Below, piece by piece: positions 18,802 to 26,512 of a DNA stretch of 64,000 nucleotides. The stretch comes from Oleiagrimonas sp963817755 (lineage in GTDB: Bacteria; Pseudomonadota; Gammaproteobacteria; Xanthomonadales; Rhodanobacteraceae). The translations under genes were made by a program, and so were the position numbers. The stretch spans positions 434,001 through 498,000 of the forward strand of contig CAWFPB010000003.1 in NCBI GenBank assembly GCA_963817755.1. The letters run 5' to 3'. Numbering within the stretch: position 1 is the stretch's first letter; each line of letters opens with the position of its first letter. The notes beneath the pieces are model-generated. The model saw only the letters and a list, made by a program, of their open reading frames with translations, was not told where the DNA came from and ran no database searches.

Positions 18802-20697
18802 TTACGATCCCGTGGGAGTGTCCGAGGCTGTGGCCATCGATGCCTCGCTTTGCGGATCCTCCGGTGTCGGCGCGGCAGGGTCGGCCGCCGGCTGCTCGCG
18901 CACGATCGCGGCCAGTTCCGGGCCGGAGAGCGTCTCGCGGGCCAGTAGGGCCTCGGCGGCGCGGTCGAGCGCGCCGCGCTCGTGTTCGAGGATGTCGCGG
19001 GCACGCTCGAAGGCGCGCTCGACCAGTTCGCGCACGGCCTGGTCGATGGCCGCGGCGCTGGCTTCGCTGTAGCGACGCGGTTGCCAGGCTTCCATGCCGC
19101 CCTGCAGCATCGGCGACGGATCGTTCTCGTAGGTGATCTGGCCCAGCTCCGGCGCCATGCCGAAGCGCACCACCATGCTGCGGGCGATGCCCGTGGCCCG
19201 CGCCAGGTCGTCGGCGGCCCCGGTGGAAATCTCGTCGAACACCAGCGACTCGGAGGCGCGGCCGCCGAGCAGGACCGTCATCTTGTCGTTCAATTCGGTG
19301 CGCGACATCAGGAAGCGATCCTCGGTCGGGCGCTGGATGGTGTAGCCCAGTGCGCCGATGCCGCGCGGGATGATCGAGACTTTCTCCACCTTGTCCATGC
19401 CGGGCAGGGCCAGCGCGACCAGGGCGTGCCCGCTCTCGTGGTAGGCCACGGTCTTCCTTTCCCAGGCGTTGAGCACGCGGCTCTTCTTTTCCAGGCCGGC
19501 AACGATGCGTTCCAGCGCGTTGGTGAGGTCCTCGGTGGTGACCTGGTCACCGCCGCGGCGGGTGGCCAGCAGCGCCGCCTCGTTGATCAGGTTGGCCAGG
19601 TCCGCCCCGGTCATGCCGGTGGTCAGCGCGGCGATCTTCTCCAGCGCCACGTCCGGTGCCAGCTTCACCTTGCGCGCATGGACCTTCAGGATCGCCAGTC
19701 GGCCGGACTTGTCCGGGCGGTCGACCAGGACCTGGCGGTCGAAGCGGCCCGCGCGCAGCAGGGCGGGGTCGAGGATCTCCGGCCGGTTGGTGGCCGCCAG
19801 CAGCACCACGCCGCTGCGCACGTCGAAGCCGTCCAGCTCGGTCAGCAGCTGGTTCAGGGTCTGCTCCTTCTCGTCCAGGCCGCCGCTGGTGGGTCCGGCG
19901 CCGCGCGCGCGGCCCAGAGCGTCCAGCTCGTCGATGAAGATGATGCACGGCGCCTGGCTGCTGGCCTGTTCGAACAGGTCGCGCACGCGCGCGGCGCCGA
20001 CGCCGACGAACAGCTCGACGAATTCCGAGCCGCTGATGGACAGGAACGGCACCCCGGCTTCGCCGGCCACGGCGCGCGCCAGCAGCGTCTTGCCGGTGCC
20101 GGGCGGGCCGACCAGCAGGATGCCCTTGGGCACGTGCGCACCGAGTCGGCCGTAGCCATCCGGATCCTTGAGGAAGGCGATGACCTCCTTGAGCTCGTCC
20201 TTGGCCTCGTCCACGCCGGCGACGTCGTCGAAGGTGGTGGGGATGGACTTCTCCAGGTAGACCTTGGCCTTGCTCTTGCCGATCGATAGCGCGCCGCCGC
20301 GCGCGCCCGACTGCATGCGGCTGATCAGGAACAGCCACAGGCCCATGAACAGTGCCACCGGCAGGACCCACCCGAGGATGCGCTCGAACCAGCCCTGCGC
20401 GGGCTTGCCCTCGTAGGTGACCCGGGCCTGGGACAGCGATTGCGCCAGTTCCGGATCCACGCGCCGGGTCACGAATCGGTGCTTGCCTCCGTCGGCCGCG
20501 GGCTTCTTGTAGGTGCCGCTCAGGGTATCGCCGGCCACGCTGACTTCGGCGATGTCCCCGGCCTTCAGCTCGGTCTGGAAGCGGCTGTAGGGGATGGATT
20601 CGACCTGGCCGCTCTGGTTGAGTGCATATTGCACCGCGATCGTCGCCAGCAGGGCGAGCGCGATGTACCACACCGGAAAAGGGCGCCTGGTTTTCAT
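18802..20697 (-). CDS. Second FtsH-type membrane AAA+ zinc protease
   Basis: The 631-residue protein has the full FtsH layout: membrane helix (about 8-26), small periplasmic domain, second helix (about 108-126), AAA+ module with Walker A GPPGTGKT (197-204), Walker B IIFIDELD and arginine finger region AGRFDRQ, then the zinc site HESGH at 420-424. The canonical ftsH of this genome lies at 55202-57148. This copy differs in the periplasmic domain, in HESGH for HEAGH and in the tail. The start at 20697 leaves a 23-base leader from the predicted FNR-dependent start at 20720. It is divergent from the DUF2189 gene and shares one FNR box with it, so it may be a low-oxygen or stress-specific quality-control protease. 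Confidence 0.92.
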   Translation of the reverse strand: MKTRRPFPVWYIALALLATIAVQYALNQSGQVESIPYSRFQTELKAGDIAEVSVAGDTLSGTYKKPAADGGKHRFVTRRVDPELAQSLSQARVTYEGKPAQGWFERILGWVLPVALFMGLWLFLISRMQSGARGGALSIGKSKAKVYLEKSIPTTFDDVAGVDEAKDELKEVIAFLKDPDGYGRLGAHVPKGILLVGPPGTGKTLLARAVAGEAGVPFLSISGSEFVELFVGVGAARVRDLFEQASSQAPCIIFIDELDALGRARGAGPTSGGLDEKEQTLNQLLTELDGFDVRSGVVLLAATNRPEILDPALLRAGRFDRQVLVDRPDKSGRLAILKVHARKVKLAPDVALEKIAALTTGMTGADLANLINEAALLATRRGGDQVTTEDLTNALERIVAGLEKKSRVLNAWERKTVAYHESGHALVALALPGMDKVEKVSIIPRGIGALGYTIQRPTEDRFLMSRTELNDKMTVLLGGRASESLVFDEISTGAADDLARATGIARSMVVRFGMAPELGQITYENDPSPMLQGGMEAWQPRRYSEASAAAIDQAVRELVERAFERARDILEHERGALDRAAEALLARETLSGPELAAIVREQPAADPAAPTPEDPQSEASMATASDTPTGS

Positions 20698-20726
20698 TCG
20701 CGGCTCCGCGCGCGTTGTCAGGGCAC

Positions 20727-20732
20727 ACCGTA
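20727..20732 (-). promoter_or_regulatory. Predicted -10 element of the ftsH-like gene
   Basis: TACGGT on the minus strand ends 7 bases before a predicted start at 20720, which places the FNR box centre at exactly -41.5. The hexamer itself is weak, as expected at an activated promoter. Confidence 0.45.
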
Positions 20733-20754
20733 ACCTGCGCTGCGGGCCGGGTAC

Positions 20755-20768
20755 TTGATGCGGATCAA
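20755..20768. promoter_or_regulatory. Perfect FNR/Anr box TTGAT-GCGG-ATCAA in a divergent promoter
   Basis: The 14-base site matches the FNR/Anr consensus in all ten defined positions. Its centre (20761.5) is 41.5 bases from the predicted starts of both flanking genes (20720 on minus, 20803 on plus). This is class II activation geometry in both directions. Confidence 0.75.
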
Positions 20769-20790
20769 ACACGCTTCCCGGTCTTGCACA

Positions 20791-20796
20791 TACAAA
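20791..20796 (+). promoter_or_regulatory. Predicted -10 element of the DUF2189 gene
   Basis: TACAAA at 20791-20796 places the start at 20803, 41.5 bases from the FNR box centre, with a 41-base leader to the ATG at 20844. Confidence 0.5.
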
Positions 20797-20843
20797 GGAC
20801 CATGGCGACCGGCAACGTCCGGCGAGGTTCGGGAGAACGCCGC

Positions 20844-21626
20844 ATGAGCGATGAAATCGAGCGTCCCTTCGTGGTGCCCTGCCGGCAGCTGTCGCTGTCC
20901 GCGCCTTGGCGCTGGCTGGCGGCGGGATGGCGCGATGTGCGACGGGCGCCGTTCCTGACGCTGGCGTTCGGTGCGGTGATCGTGCTGGTCAGCGTGGCGG
21001 TGTCGCTGCTGGCCTGGACGCTGGGGCGCTTCGCCCTGCTGGCCGTGCTGCTGTCGGGGTTCGTGTACGTGGCGCCGCTGATCGGCGTGGGCCTGTACTC
21101 GGTCAGTTGCGCGCTGAAGGCGGGTCGCGTGCCACGGCTTGCCGATTCGTTCGCGGTGGCGCGAAGGGTGATGGGGCAGGCCGGGATCTTCGCCCTGGTG
21201 CAGTTGGTGATCATCCTGGTGTGGTCGCGCGCCGGCATGATGCTGACGGCCTTCATGCCGGTCGAGGTCGGGCATACCTCGTCCTTCTACGAATACCTGG
21301 CGATCGGGTCCGCCATCGGCGCGGTGTTCGCGCTCTTCACCTTCGCGGTGTCGGCCGTGTCGCTGCCGTTGCTGGCGTTTCGCGACGTGGACATGGTTAC
21401 GGCCTGCGTGTCCAGCCTGAACGCGGTCCTGCGCAACAAGCGCGTGATGGCGCTGTGGGGGCTGCTGATCGTGCTGCTGACCGTGCTGGGCTTTGCCACC
21501 GTGATCGGGCTGGGCCTGGTCATGCCGTGGCTGGCCTACGCCACCTGGCATGCCTGCGTCGACACCCTGGATGCCTCCGGCTGGCCGGCGCTCCGGGGGA
21601 AAACGACGGACGCATCCGCAACGTGA
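20844..21626 (+). CDS. DUF2189 family membrane protein
   Basis: The 260-residue protein has a short polar N-terminus (MSDEIERPFVVPCRQL) and about six hydrophobic helices, matching DUF2189, a family of predicted inner-membrane proteins often found near respiratory oxidase genes. The conserved WRWLAAGWRDVRRAP stretch before helix 1 is typical. GGGAGAA lies 7 bases before the ATG. It is divergent from the ftsH-like gene and shares the FNR box at 20755. Function unknown; the promoter suggests use at low oxygen. Confidence 0.8.
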   Translation: MSDEIERPFVVPCRQLSLSAPWRWLAAGWRDVRRAPFLTLAFGAVIVLVSVAVSLLAWTLGRFALLAVLLSGFVYVAPLIGVGLYSVSCALKAGRVPRLADSFAVARRVMGQAGIFALVQLVIILVWSRAGMMLTAFMPVEVGHTSSFYEYLAIGSAIGAVFALFTFAVSAVSLPLLAFRDVDMVTACVSSLNAVLRNKRVMALWGLLIVLLTVLGFATVIGLGLVMPWLAYATWHACVDTLDASGWPALRGKTTDASAT

Positions 21627-21701
21627 TGTCGCGATTTCCATGCCCGGGACCGGTTTGATTAAATGGGCGGACTTACGTCGTCCATTCGAAAGGTCACCCG
21701 C

Positions 21702-22853
21702 ATGCACTGGAAAACCCGGCTTCTGCACACAATGTCCCACGCACCCGAGGGGTTCCGGTCCTTGACGGTACCGGTAGAGCGCGGGAGCACGGTGGTGTTC
21801 GATCGCCAGGCCGATGCCCATGACGACTGGCGGACCGATAACCGGGGGTATGCCTACGGCCTGTTCGGTACCCCCACAGTGCTGGAACTGGGCGCGCGCA
21901 TCGCCGAGCTGGAAGGGGCGTTGCACAGCTTCATCGTGCCCTCCGGCATGGCGGCGATCGTGGTCGCCTACATGGCCTTGTGCCGGCCGGGCGATCACGC
22001 ACTGCTGCCGTGGTCCTCGTACGGGCCGAATGTCGAATTCACCGAGTTCCTGGCCGAATTCGGCGTCGAGTTCGAGTTCTACGATCCCATGATCGGTGCC
22101 GGTGTCGCCGATCTCATTCGAGACAACACCACGCTGGTGTGGACCGAAAGCCCGGGCTCGATCACCATGGAAATCCAGGACGTGCCGGCCATCGTCGAGG
22201 CCGCGCATGCGCACGGCGTGCCGGTGGTGCTGGACAACACCTACGCGGCCGGCGTGCTGTTCGACGCCTTCGGCGCCGGCGTGGATATCAGCATTCAGGC
22301 GCTGACCAAGTACGTGGGTGGCCATAGCGACCTGCTGATGGGCTCGGTGTCGGTGCGCGAGGAGGCCATGCGCGAAAAGGCCGGCCGGGCCTGGCGCATG
22401 ATGGGCATGGGCGTGTCCCCGGACGATGCCAGCCTGGCCCTGCGCGGCCTGCAGACCATGGGGCTGCGCCTGGCGCACCTGGAGCAGGCCACGCTGAAGG
22501 TGGCGCGCTGGATGGGCGAGCAGCCGGAAATTGCCCGCGTGCTGCATCCGGCCTTGCCCGATTGCCCGGGGCACGCGCTGTGGCAGCGCGATTTCACCGG
22601 CAGCAGCAGCCTGTTCAGCGTGGTGTTCCAGTCCGGCATCAAGCCGGCGCAGGTGGCCGCGTTCGCCGATGCGCTCAAGCTGTTCGTGGCCGGCTTCAGC
22701 TGGGGCGGCGTGCGCTCGCTGGCGATGACCTATCCGACCCGCCGCGACCTCAGCAAGCGCTACGGCGGGGCGCTGCTGCGCCTGAACATCGGCCTGGAGG
22801 ATCCGGACGACCTGATCGCGGACCTGCAGTCGGCCTTCCAGACGATACGTTGA
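21702..22853 (+). CDS. metC: Cystathionine beta-lyase, PLP-dependent
   Basis: The 383-residue product belongs to the Cys/Met metabolism PLP enzyme family. The cofactor lysine is Lys203 in ALTKYVGGHSDLLMG, the form of the motif found in MetC-type lyases. Other family marks are SGMAAI near 81-86 and DNTYAAG at 178-184. It should cleave cystathionine to homocysteine, pyruvate and ammonia in methionine synthesis, though related enzymes also act on cysteine. The start at 21702 (MHWKTRLLH) follows AAAGGT; typical MetC begins with a similar TRLLH stretch. Single gene, convergent with the regulator gene. Confidence 0.9.
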   Translation: MHWKTRLLHTMSHAPEGFRSLTVPVERGSTVVFDRQADAHDDWRTDNRGYAYGLFGTPTVLELGARIAELEGALHSFIVPSGMAAIVVAYMALCRPGDHALLPWSSYGPNVEFTEFLAEFGVEFEFYDPMIGAGVADLIRDNTTLVWTESPGSITMEIQDVPAIVEAAHAHGVPVVLDNTYAAGVLFDAFGAGVDISIQALTKYVGGHSDLLMGSVSVREEAMREKAGRAWRMMGMGVSPDDASLALRGLQTMGLRLAHLEQATLKVARWMGEQPEIARVLHPALPDCPGHALWQRDFTGSSSLFSVVFQSGIKPAQVAAFADALKLFVAGFSWGGVRSLAMTYPTRRDLSKRYGGALLRLNIGLEDPDDLIADLQSAFQTIR

Positions 22854-22904
22854 AAAACAACGAGTTGTGCCATGTTCGCGAAGTGATTGCGAGATTGCGG
22901 TCGA

Positions 22905-22926
22905 AGGCGGTCCCGCAGGACCGCCT
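22905..22926. terminator. Bidirectional hairpin between metC and the regulator gene
   Basis: AGGCGGTCC at 22905-22913 pairs with GGACCGCCT at 22918-22926 (9 bp, 4-base loop) between two convergent stops. T-runs are poor. Confidence 0.5.
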
Positions 22927-22949
22927 CCGCTGAAAGCCGAACCAGCGCG

Positions 22950-23816
22950 CTAGCGCAACGGCAGGTGCACGTCGGTGACCAGCGCGTGATCGGGCGTGTC
23001 CGTGATCAGGTTGCGGTAGTGGAAGAACAGCGGAAAGTCGCGCAGTTCCTCGCCGCTCTCCGGCAACCAGTCGCGGTACAGATAGTAGGCCACCTCGCCC
23101 AGCCGTTCATGCGAGCCGCGATGGCGCACGACGGCGCATCGGCCGGCCGGGATGACCCCGGCGATCACGCCCTGGGAATTGGGCGGTACCTCGCCGTCGA
23201 CGCTGCCGCCGATGTCGAAGCGGAAGGCCGAAGGCTCGGTGGTGTGCGGGTCGTCGTGGGCCAGGCCGAAGGTGTCGCTGGTCGCGACCGGCGACCGCCC
23301 GCTGCGCTTGCGCCATTCGATGAAGCGCAAGGCGGTGTCGTTGACCTGTTCCGGTGGTCCGCGATGCGTCAGCACGGCGATGCGGGTGTCGGGAAAATCG
23401 ATGATGTTCACGTCCATGGGGCGTCCGGGTTCTCGTCTTGGCAGTGGATGTCGTTCGCACCACGGCGGCCACGCCGGATGCGTCCTGAACCGGGAGGGCG
23501 AACGCCCGAACTCGCCGCGGAAGGCTCGCGCAAAGGACGCCGCACTCTCGAAACCCGCTTCCATGGCGATGTCGATGATGCGCCGCTGTGTCTCGAACAC
23601 CAGGCGCCGGGCGGCATGCTGCAGCCGCGTGCGCTGGATGTACCGACTGACGCTGATGCCCGCATGCAGCGAGAACTGCCGATGGAAATGGAATTTGGAG
23701 AAATGCGCGACCCGGCTCAGGCGCTCGACTGACAGGTCTCCGGCCAGATGCTGCTCGATGTAGGCGTAGACCGCCTCGAAACGCCTGGCGTAGGCCTGGG
23801 CCCTGTTGCTGTTCAC
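22950..23816 (-). CDS. AraC-family regulator with GyrI-like effector domain
   Basis: The 288-residue protein has an N-terminal AraC-type double helix-turn-helix (about 10-110; LSVERLSRVAHFSKFHFHRQF and IIDIAMEAGFESAASFARAF regions) and a C-terminal GyrI/Rob-like ligand-binding domain (about 135-288) with the ending FFHYRN..TDTPDHALVTDVHLPL. This is the order seen in many multidrug-responsive regulators. GTG at 23816 behind GAGGAC is the best start; an upstream reading adds polar residues unlike the family. Its target genes are not evident. Likely binds small hydrophobic or cationic compounds. Confidence 0.85.
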   Translation of the reverse strand: MNSNRAQAYARRFEAVYAYIEQHLAGDLSVERLSRVAHFSKFHFHRQFSLHAGISVSRYIQRTRLQHAARRLVFETQRRIIDIAMEAGFESAASFARAFRGEFGRSPSRFRTHPAWPPWCERHPLPRREPGRPMDVNIIDFPDTRIAVLTHRGPPEQVNDTALRFIEWRKRSGRSPVATSDTFGLAHDDPHTTEPSAFRFDIGGSVDGEVPPNSQGVIAGVIPAGRCAVVRHRGSHERLGEVAYYLYRDWLPESGEELRDFPLFFHYRNLITDTPDHALVTDVHLPLR

Positions 23817-24078
23817 GGTGTCGTCCTCTCGATCCGGCCGACAGGATGCCGGTCGCCCGTCCTTCCGTCTTGACCGATCTTGCGCTTGTGCATTCGCGTG
23901 CACCTGCGTCGGTTCGACCAGGAATGATCCGGTGCTGGGGCGGTTATCGGGTTCGGGATCGGATCGGGGTCATTCCGGTCTTTGTCCGGAAGCGCCTCGC
24001 AGCGTTCCGGGTGGGCGTTGGCATGAATCATGCTGCCAATACCGTGACCGAGTGCTCGTTTTCGATCAAGGAGTCGTC

Positions 24079-24291
24079 ATGGATACGAAGGGCTTGCGTT
24101 CCACCGGGTCAAATCATCCGCATTCCCGGGCCAGCCGCTTCATGGACCGCTTCACGGCTTGCAAGGGCGAACTGGTCGAACGGCCACTGCCGACCCCGGC
24201 GACCGGGGCGGATGCCTGCGCCCGGTGCGAGCCGCGCGAAGGAAGCTTCGTGCAGCTGTACCTGAATGCGCTTGCCGCAGCACGTCAGTAA
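24079..24291 (+). CDS. Small hypothetical protein
   Basis: The 70-residue product has a strong AAGGAG site 5 bases before its ATG. It contains RFMDRFTACKGELVERPLP and a CARC pair (near residue 50), and ends FVQLYLNALAAARQ. It has no signal peptide or membrane helix. It stands between the divergent regulator gene and a convergent gene. Too short to assign; the ribosome site is the main evidence that it is real. Confidence 0.5.
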   Translation: MDTKGLRSTGSNHPHSRASRFMDRFTACKGELVERPLPTPATGADACARCEPREGSFVQLYLNALAAARQ

Positions 24292-24362
24292 CGGACCGAT
24301 TGGGTCAGGGGGCTGATCCGGCATCGGCCGACGGGCTTCGGATCCATGCGCGTGGAGCATTC

Positions 24363-24812
24363 CTAGGCCGGGTACGCAAACGGGGACATGGCGGCCGCCT
24401 GGATCGATTTGGCCGCACCGCGTGTCATGTCCCGGCGAATCTCGCGGCGGACATTTCCGCGAAGGGTGGGGCCCATGCTCTGGCGAAGGTGACCCAGGAA
24501 GCGCGGCGTGGCGATCAGTACCAAGTGGTCGAACCGATGATGCACTCGACCATCTTCCAGCCGGCTGGCCAGTTCGCGCGCGAAGCGTTCAGCGTGCTTG
24601 GTTGCCGGTTCGGTCTGCGGTTCGATGGCATGACGGCCGGGACCCATGCGGTCCATGGTGCGCGGCGGCCGGTGCTCGCCGCGCGAGCCGGACGGGGCAC
24701 GGCCGTCAGGATTGAGGAAATCTTCCAGTTCGGAAAGGCTGCGATCGCGATCGTCGAACTCGAGCAGGCGCGCGCGGACGCGATTGGCTACGAGGATCCA
24801 GGTCCTGGACAT
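24363..24812 (-). CDS. Host attachment family protein
   Basis: The 149-residue product matches the family named for proteins needed by Agrobacterium for host attachment (AtsE-like). It opens WILVANRVRARLLEFDD, has a Gly/Arg/Pro-rich middle (about 35-65), then FARELASRLEDG and the strand-helix region FDHLVLIATPRFLGHLR. Many free-living proteobacteria have one or more copies; the biochemical role is unknown and the fold resembles eRF1 domain 1. It follows the thioredoxin-like gene on the same strand after 123 bases. Confidence 0.82.
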   Translation of the reverse strand: MSRTWILVANRVRARLLEFDDRDRSLSELEDFLNPDGRAPSGSRGEHRPPRTMDRMGPGRHAIEPQTEPATKHAERFARELASRLEDGRVHHRFDHLVLIATPRFLGHLRQSMGPTLRGNVRREIRRDMTRGAAKSIQAAAMSPFAYPA

Positions 24813-24935
24813 GCGGGGACTCCCGTTGCGTTGGGTATCAGCGGTCGTTTTTCCCTGCCTTGTCTACGCCATCACCGAGTGCATGACCATCCGCCATCCG
24901 GCTACGCCGGCCAGATGGCGGATGAGCATGCCGGC

Positions 24936-25424
24936 TTACCGGGTGGCGGCCCGCATTTTCCCGCGGGTCTGCTCGATAGCCCGGTCCAGGTAGCCGCCGT
25001 AGTAGTCCTCGGGGCCGAGTCCGACCAGCGGCTTGGCGCCGGTTTTCCCGTCGGGAGTGAACACCATCACGGTCGGGGCGAAATCGACCTTGAGTTTGTC
25101 GGCAAAGGCACGCTGGGTGGTCTTGCTGCCGTCGAAATCCACCAGTTCGCGTGAACTGGTCATGTCCATCTGGCGGATCAGCACCGGCCCCGCGGCATCG
25201 GCATGTCGCTGCATCGGGATCAGATAGTAGTCGATCACGCGGTCGCAGTAGGCGCAGTGCGGACGGGTGAACACGATCAGTATCGGCGTGTGCTCGCGTT
25301 GCGCCACTCGGCCGTCGCGCTGAAGGTCGTGTGCGACCGCAATCGGGTTGCGTGGTGCGGATGCGTGTGCCTGCCAGCCGAGCAGGCCAAGCAGCATCAT
25401 CAGGACGGATAAGGATCGGGGCAT
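24936..25424 (-). CDS. Periplasmic thioredoxin-fold protein with CAYC active site
   Basis: The 162-residue product has a signal peptide (MPRSLSVLMMLLGLLGWQAHA) and a thioredoxin-like domain with active site CAYC in RPHCAYCDRVIDYY (near residue 55) and the cis-Pro loop FAPTVMVF. It resembles SoxW/DsbC-like periplasmic thiol proteins, in which such a domain reduces or isomerises disulfides. TGGAGC precedes the ATG at 25424; longer readings add a non-signal extension. The partner is unknown. Confidence 0.82.
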   Translation of the reverse strand: MPRSLSVLMMLLGLLGWQAHASAPRNPIAVAHDLQRDGRVAQREHTPILIVFTRPHCAYCDRVIDYYLIPMQRHADAAGPVLIRQMDMTSSRELVDFDGSKTTQRAFADKLKVDFAPTVMVFTPDGKTGAKPLVGLGPEDYYGGYLDRAIEQTRGKMRAATR

Positions 25425-25622
25425 GCGGGCTCCAACGCCATGGCCGGCCGCGCAAGCAGGGCCGTGCGTGCGGTCGACGCCTCCATCATGCCCTACATGC
25501 CCCCTGGGGTATAGGTCCGGAACGATCGGCTGTCGGAAAAAGGTCCGGTGCTTCAGCACATGCGCAGCGCAAGCGCAGGAAAATCGCCAGTCGGGAGTTC
25601 CTGACCGGTGACCAATACACGC

Positions 25623-25657
25623 AAAAAAAACCGCGCCCGTCACGCGTACGGACGCGG
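25623..25657 (-). terminator. Rho-independent terminator of the small secreted protein gene
   Basis: On the minus strand, CCGCGTCCGT (25657-25648) pairs with ACGGGCGCGG (25640-25631), with one wobble, and is followed by eight T. It lies 73 bases past the stop at 25730. Confidence 0.85.
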
Positions 25658-25729
25658 ATAAGACACGTCACGCCGGGGAGGGGGGGATGGCGTAACGCGT
25701 GGGTTGATCGGGCGTACTGTTGGTCGGGC

Positions 25730-26146
25730 TTACTGCGTACCACCGTTCCCGCTGCCCTGGCCGTTCATGCCGGGCAGGGTGACGCCGCGCTCGCGGGCAC
25801 GATCCTGCATCTGGGTCATGTGCTCCTGGCGGTACTGGTTGCGCTCCTGCAGCGTCTTCAACTTGCGGATCTGCTTGCGGTACTGCCGGCGTTCGGAAGA
25901 TGTCATCAGCGAATAGCCGTAGATCTGGTTGTTGCTGTCATGGGTGCGGTCGTGATCGCGCAGGCGGTCACGATCCTGGTCTGGGGTATGCAGGCGGTCC
26001 TGGGTGTGCAGGTGATCTTGCTGCATCGTTCCCCGCCCGGCCTGCTGGCCGGTGCCCTGTCCGCCCCGGGTCTGGTGGGCAAATGCGGGAAGCGAGCAGG
26101 CCATGGTCAGGCAGGCGGCCAACAGGAAATGGGTCTTCAGTTGCAT
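25730..26146 (-). CDS. Small secreted protein with LMT-ER-YR helical motif
   Basis: The 138-residue product has a signal peptide (MQLKTHFLLAACLTMACS..AFA), a Gln/His/Asp-rich linker and a C-terminal helical motif IYGYSLMTSSERRQYRKQ...HMTQMQDRARERGVTLP. This motif is widespread in small periplasmic proteins of proteobacteria, often near metal or stress genes; it has not been given a firm function. GAGGTG lies 5 bases before the ATG. It is divergent from the outer-membrane protein gene, and a perfect FNR-type box lies 78-91 bases upstream. Confidence 0.75.
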   Translation of the reverse strand: MQLKTHFLLAACLTMACSLPAFAHQTRGGQGTGQQAGRGTMQQDHLHTQDRLHTPDQDRDRLRDHDRTHDSNNQIYGYSLMTSSERRQYRKQIRKLKTLQERNQYRQEHMTQMQDRARERGVTLPGMNGQGSGNGGTQ

Positions 26147-26223
26147 GGGGCACCTCGAGCGATGTGGGGGGGTCGTGTCAAACAACACGGCGCACATCCT
26201 CCTTCCTGGGCAGGTATTCGGGA

Positions 26224-26237
26224 TTGATCGTAATCAA
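26224..26237. promoter_or_regulatory. Perfect FNR/Anr box TTGAT-CGTA-ATCAA
   Basis: All ten consensus positions match. It lies 78-91 bases upstream of the small secreted protein gene at 26146. I do not see a good -10 at -41.5 or -61.5 for that gene, so either the start is nonstandard or the site acts from another position. Confidence 0.6.
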
Positions 26238-26347
26238 CAATCGGATGCCTTCGGGTCCGGGCACACCTTTGGTTATAGATTTCTTGACCAAAAGTTCTAT
26301 GCACGGAGATGGGGGTTTTATTCCTAACGCAATGCACTGATATCAAA

Positions 26348-26386
26348 AGGTAAATCTTCATCGGGTTTTTATCTTTGAATTTACCT
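26348..26386. repeat. Inverted repeat AGGTAAAT / ATTTACCT in an AT-rich stretch
   Basis: Two exact 8-base arms (26348-26355, 26379-26386) are 23 bases apart in the AT-rich part of the divergent region. This may be a regulator site or simply chance in AT-rich DNA. Confidence 0.3.
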
Positions 26387-26390
26387 GAAA

Positions 26391-26404
26391 TTGACGTTGG
26401 TCAA
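26391..26404 (+). promoter_or_regulatory. Upstream FNR-like box TTGAC-GTTG-GTCAA
   Basis: Both halves carry one symmetrical change from the FNR consensus. The centre is at -91.5 from the predicted start at 26489, exactly 50 bases above the second box. Tandem sites at -41.5 and -91.5 are a known FNR-family arrangement. Confidence 0.5.
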
Positions 26405-26440
26405 GCTTTCAATATGCCCCCGGGAGTTCTCAACGGGATA

Positions 26441-26482
26441 TTGATTTTGGTCAACGCGTATCGCCGAGCCACTGCCTAATCT
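26441..26482 (+). promoter_or_regulatory. FNR-type promoter of the outer-membrane protein gene
   Basis: TTGAT-TTTG-GTCAA at 26441-26454 has one change from consensus. The -10 element TAATCT at 26477-26482 gives a start at 26489, which places the box centre at -41.5 and leaves a 24-base leader to the ATG at 26513. Confidence 0.6.
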
Positions 26483-26512
26483 GCACGCAAATCACACAGG
26501 GCGACAAACGTC

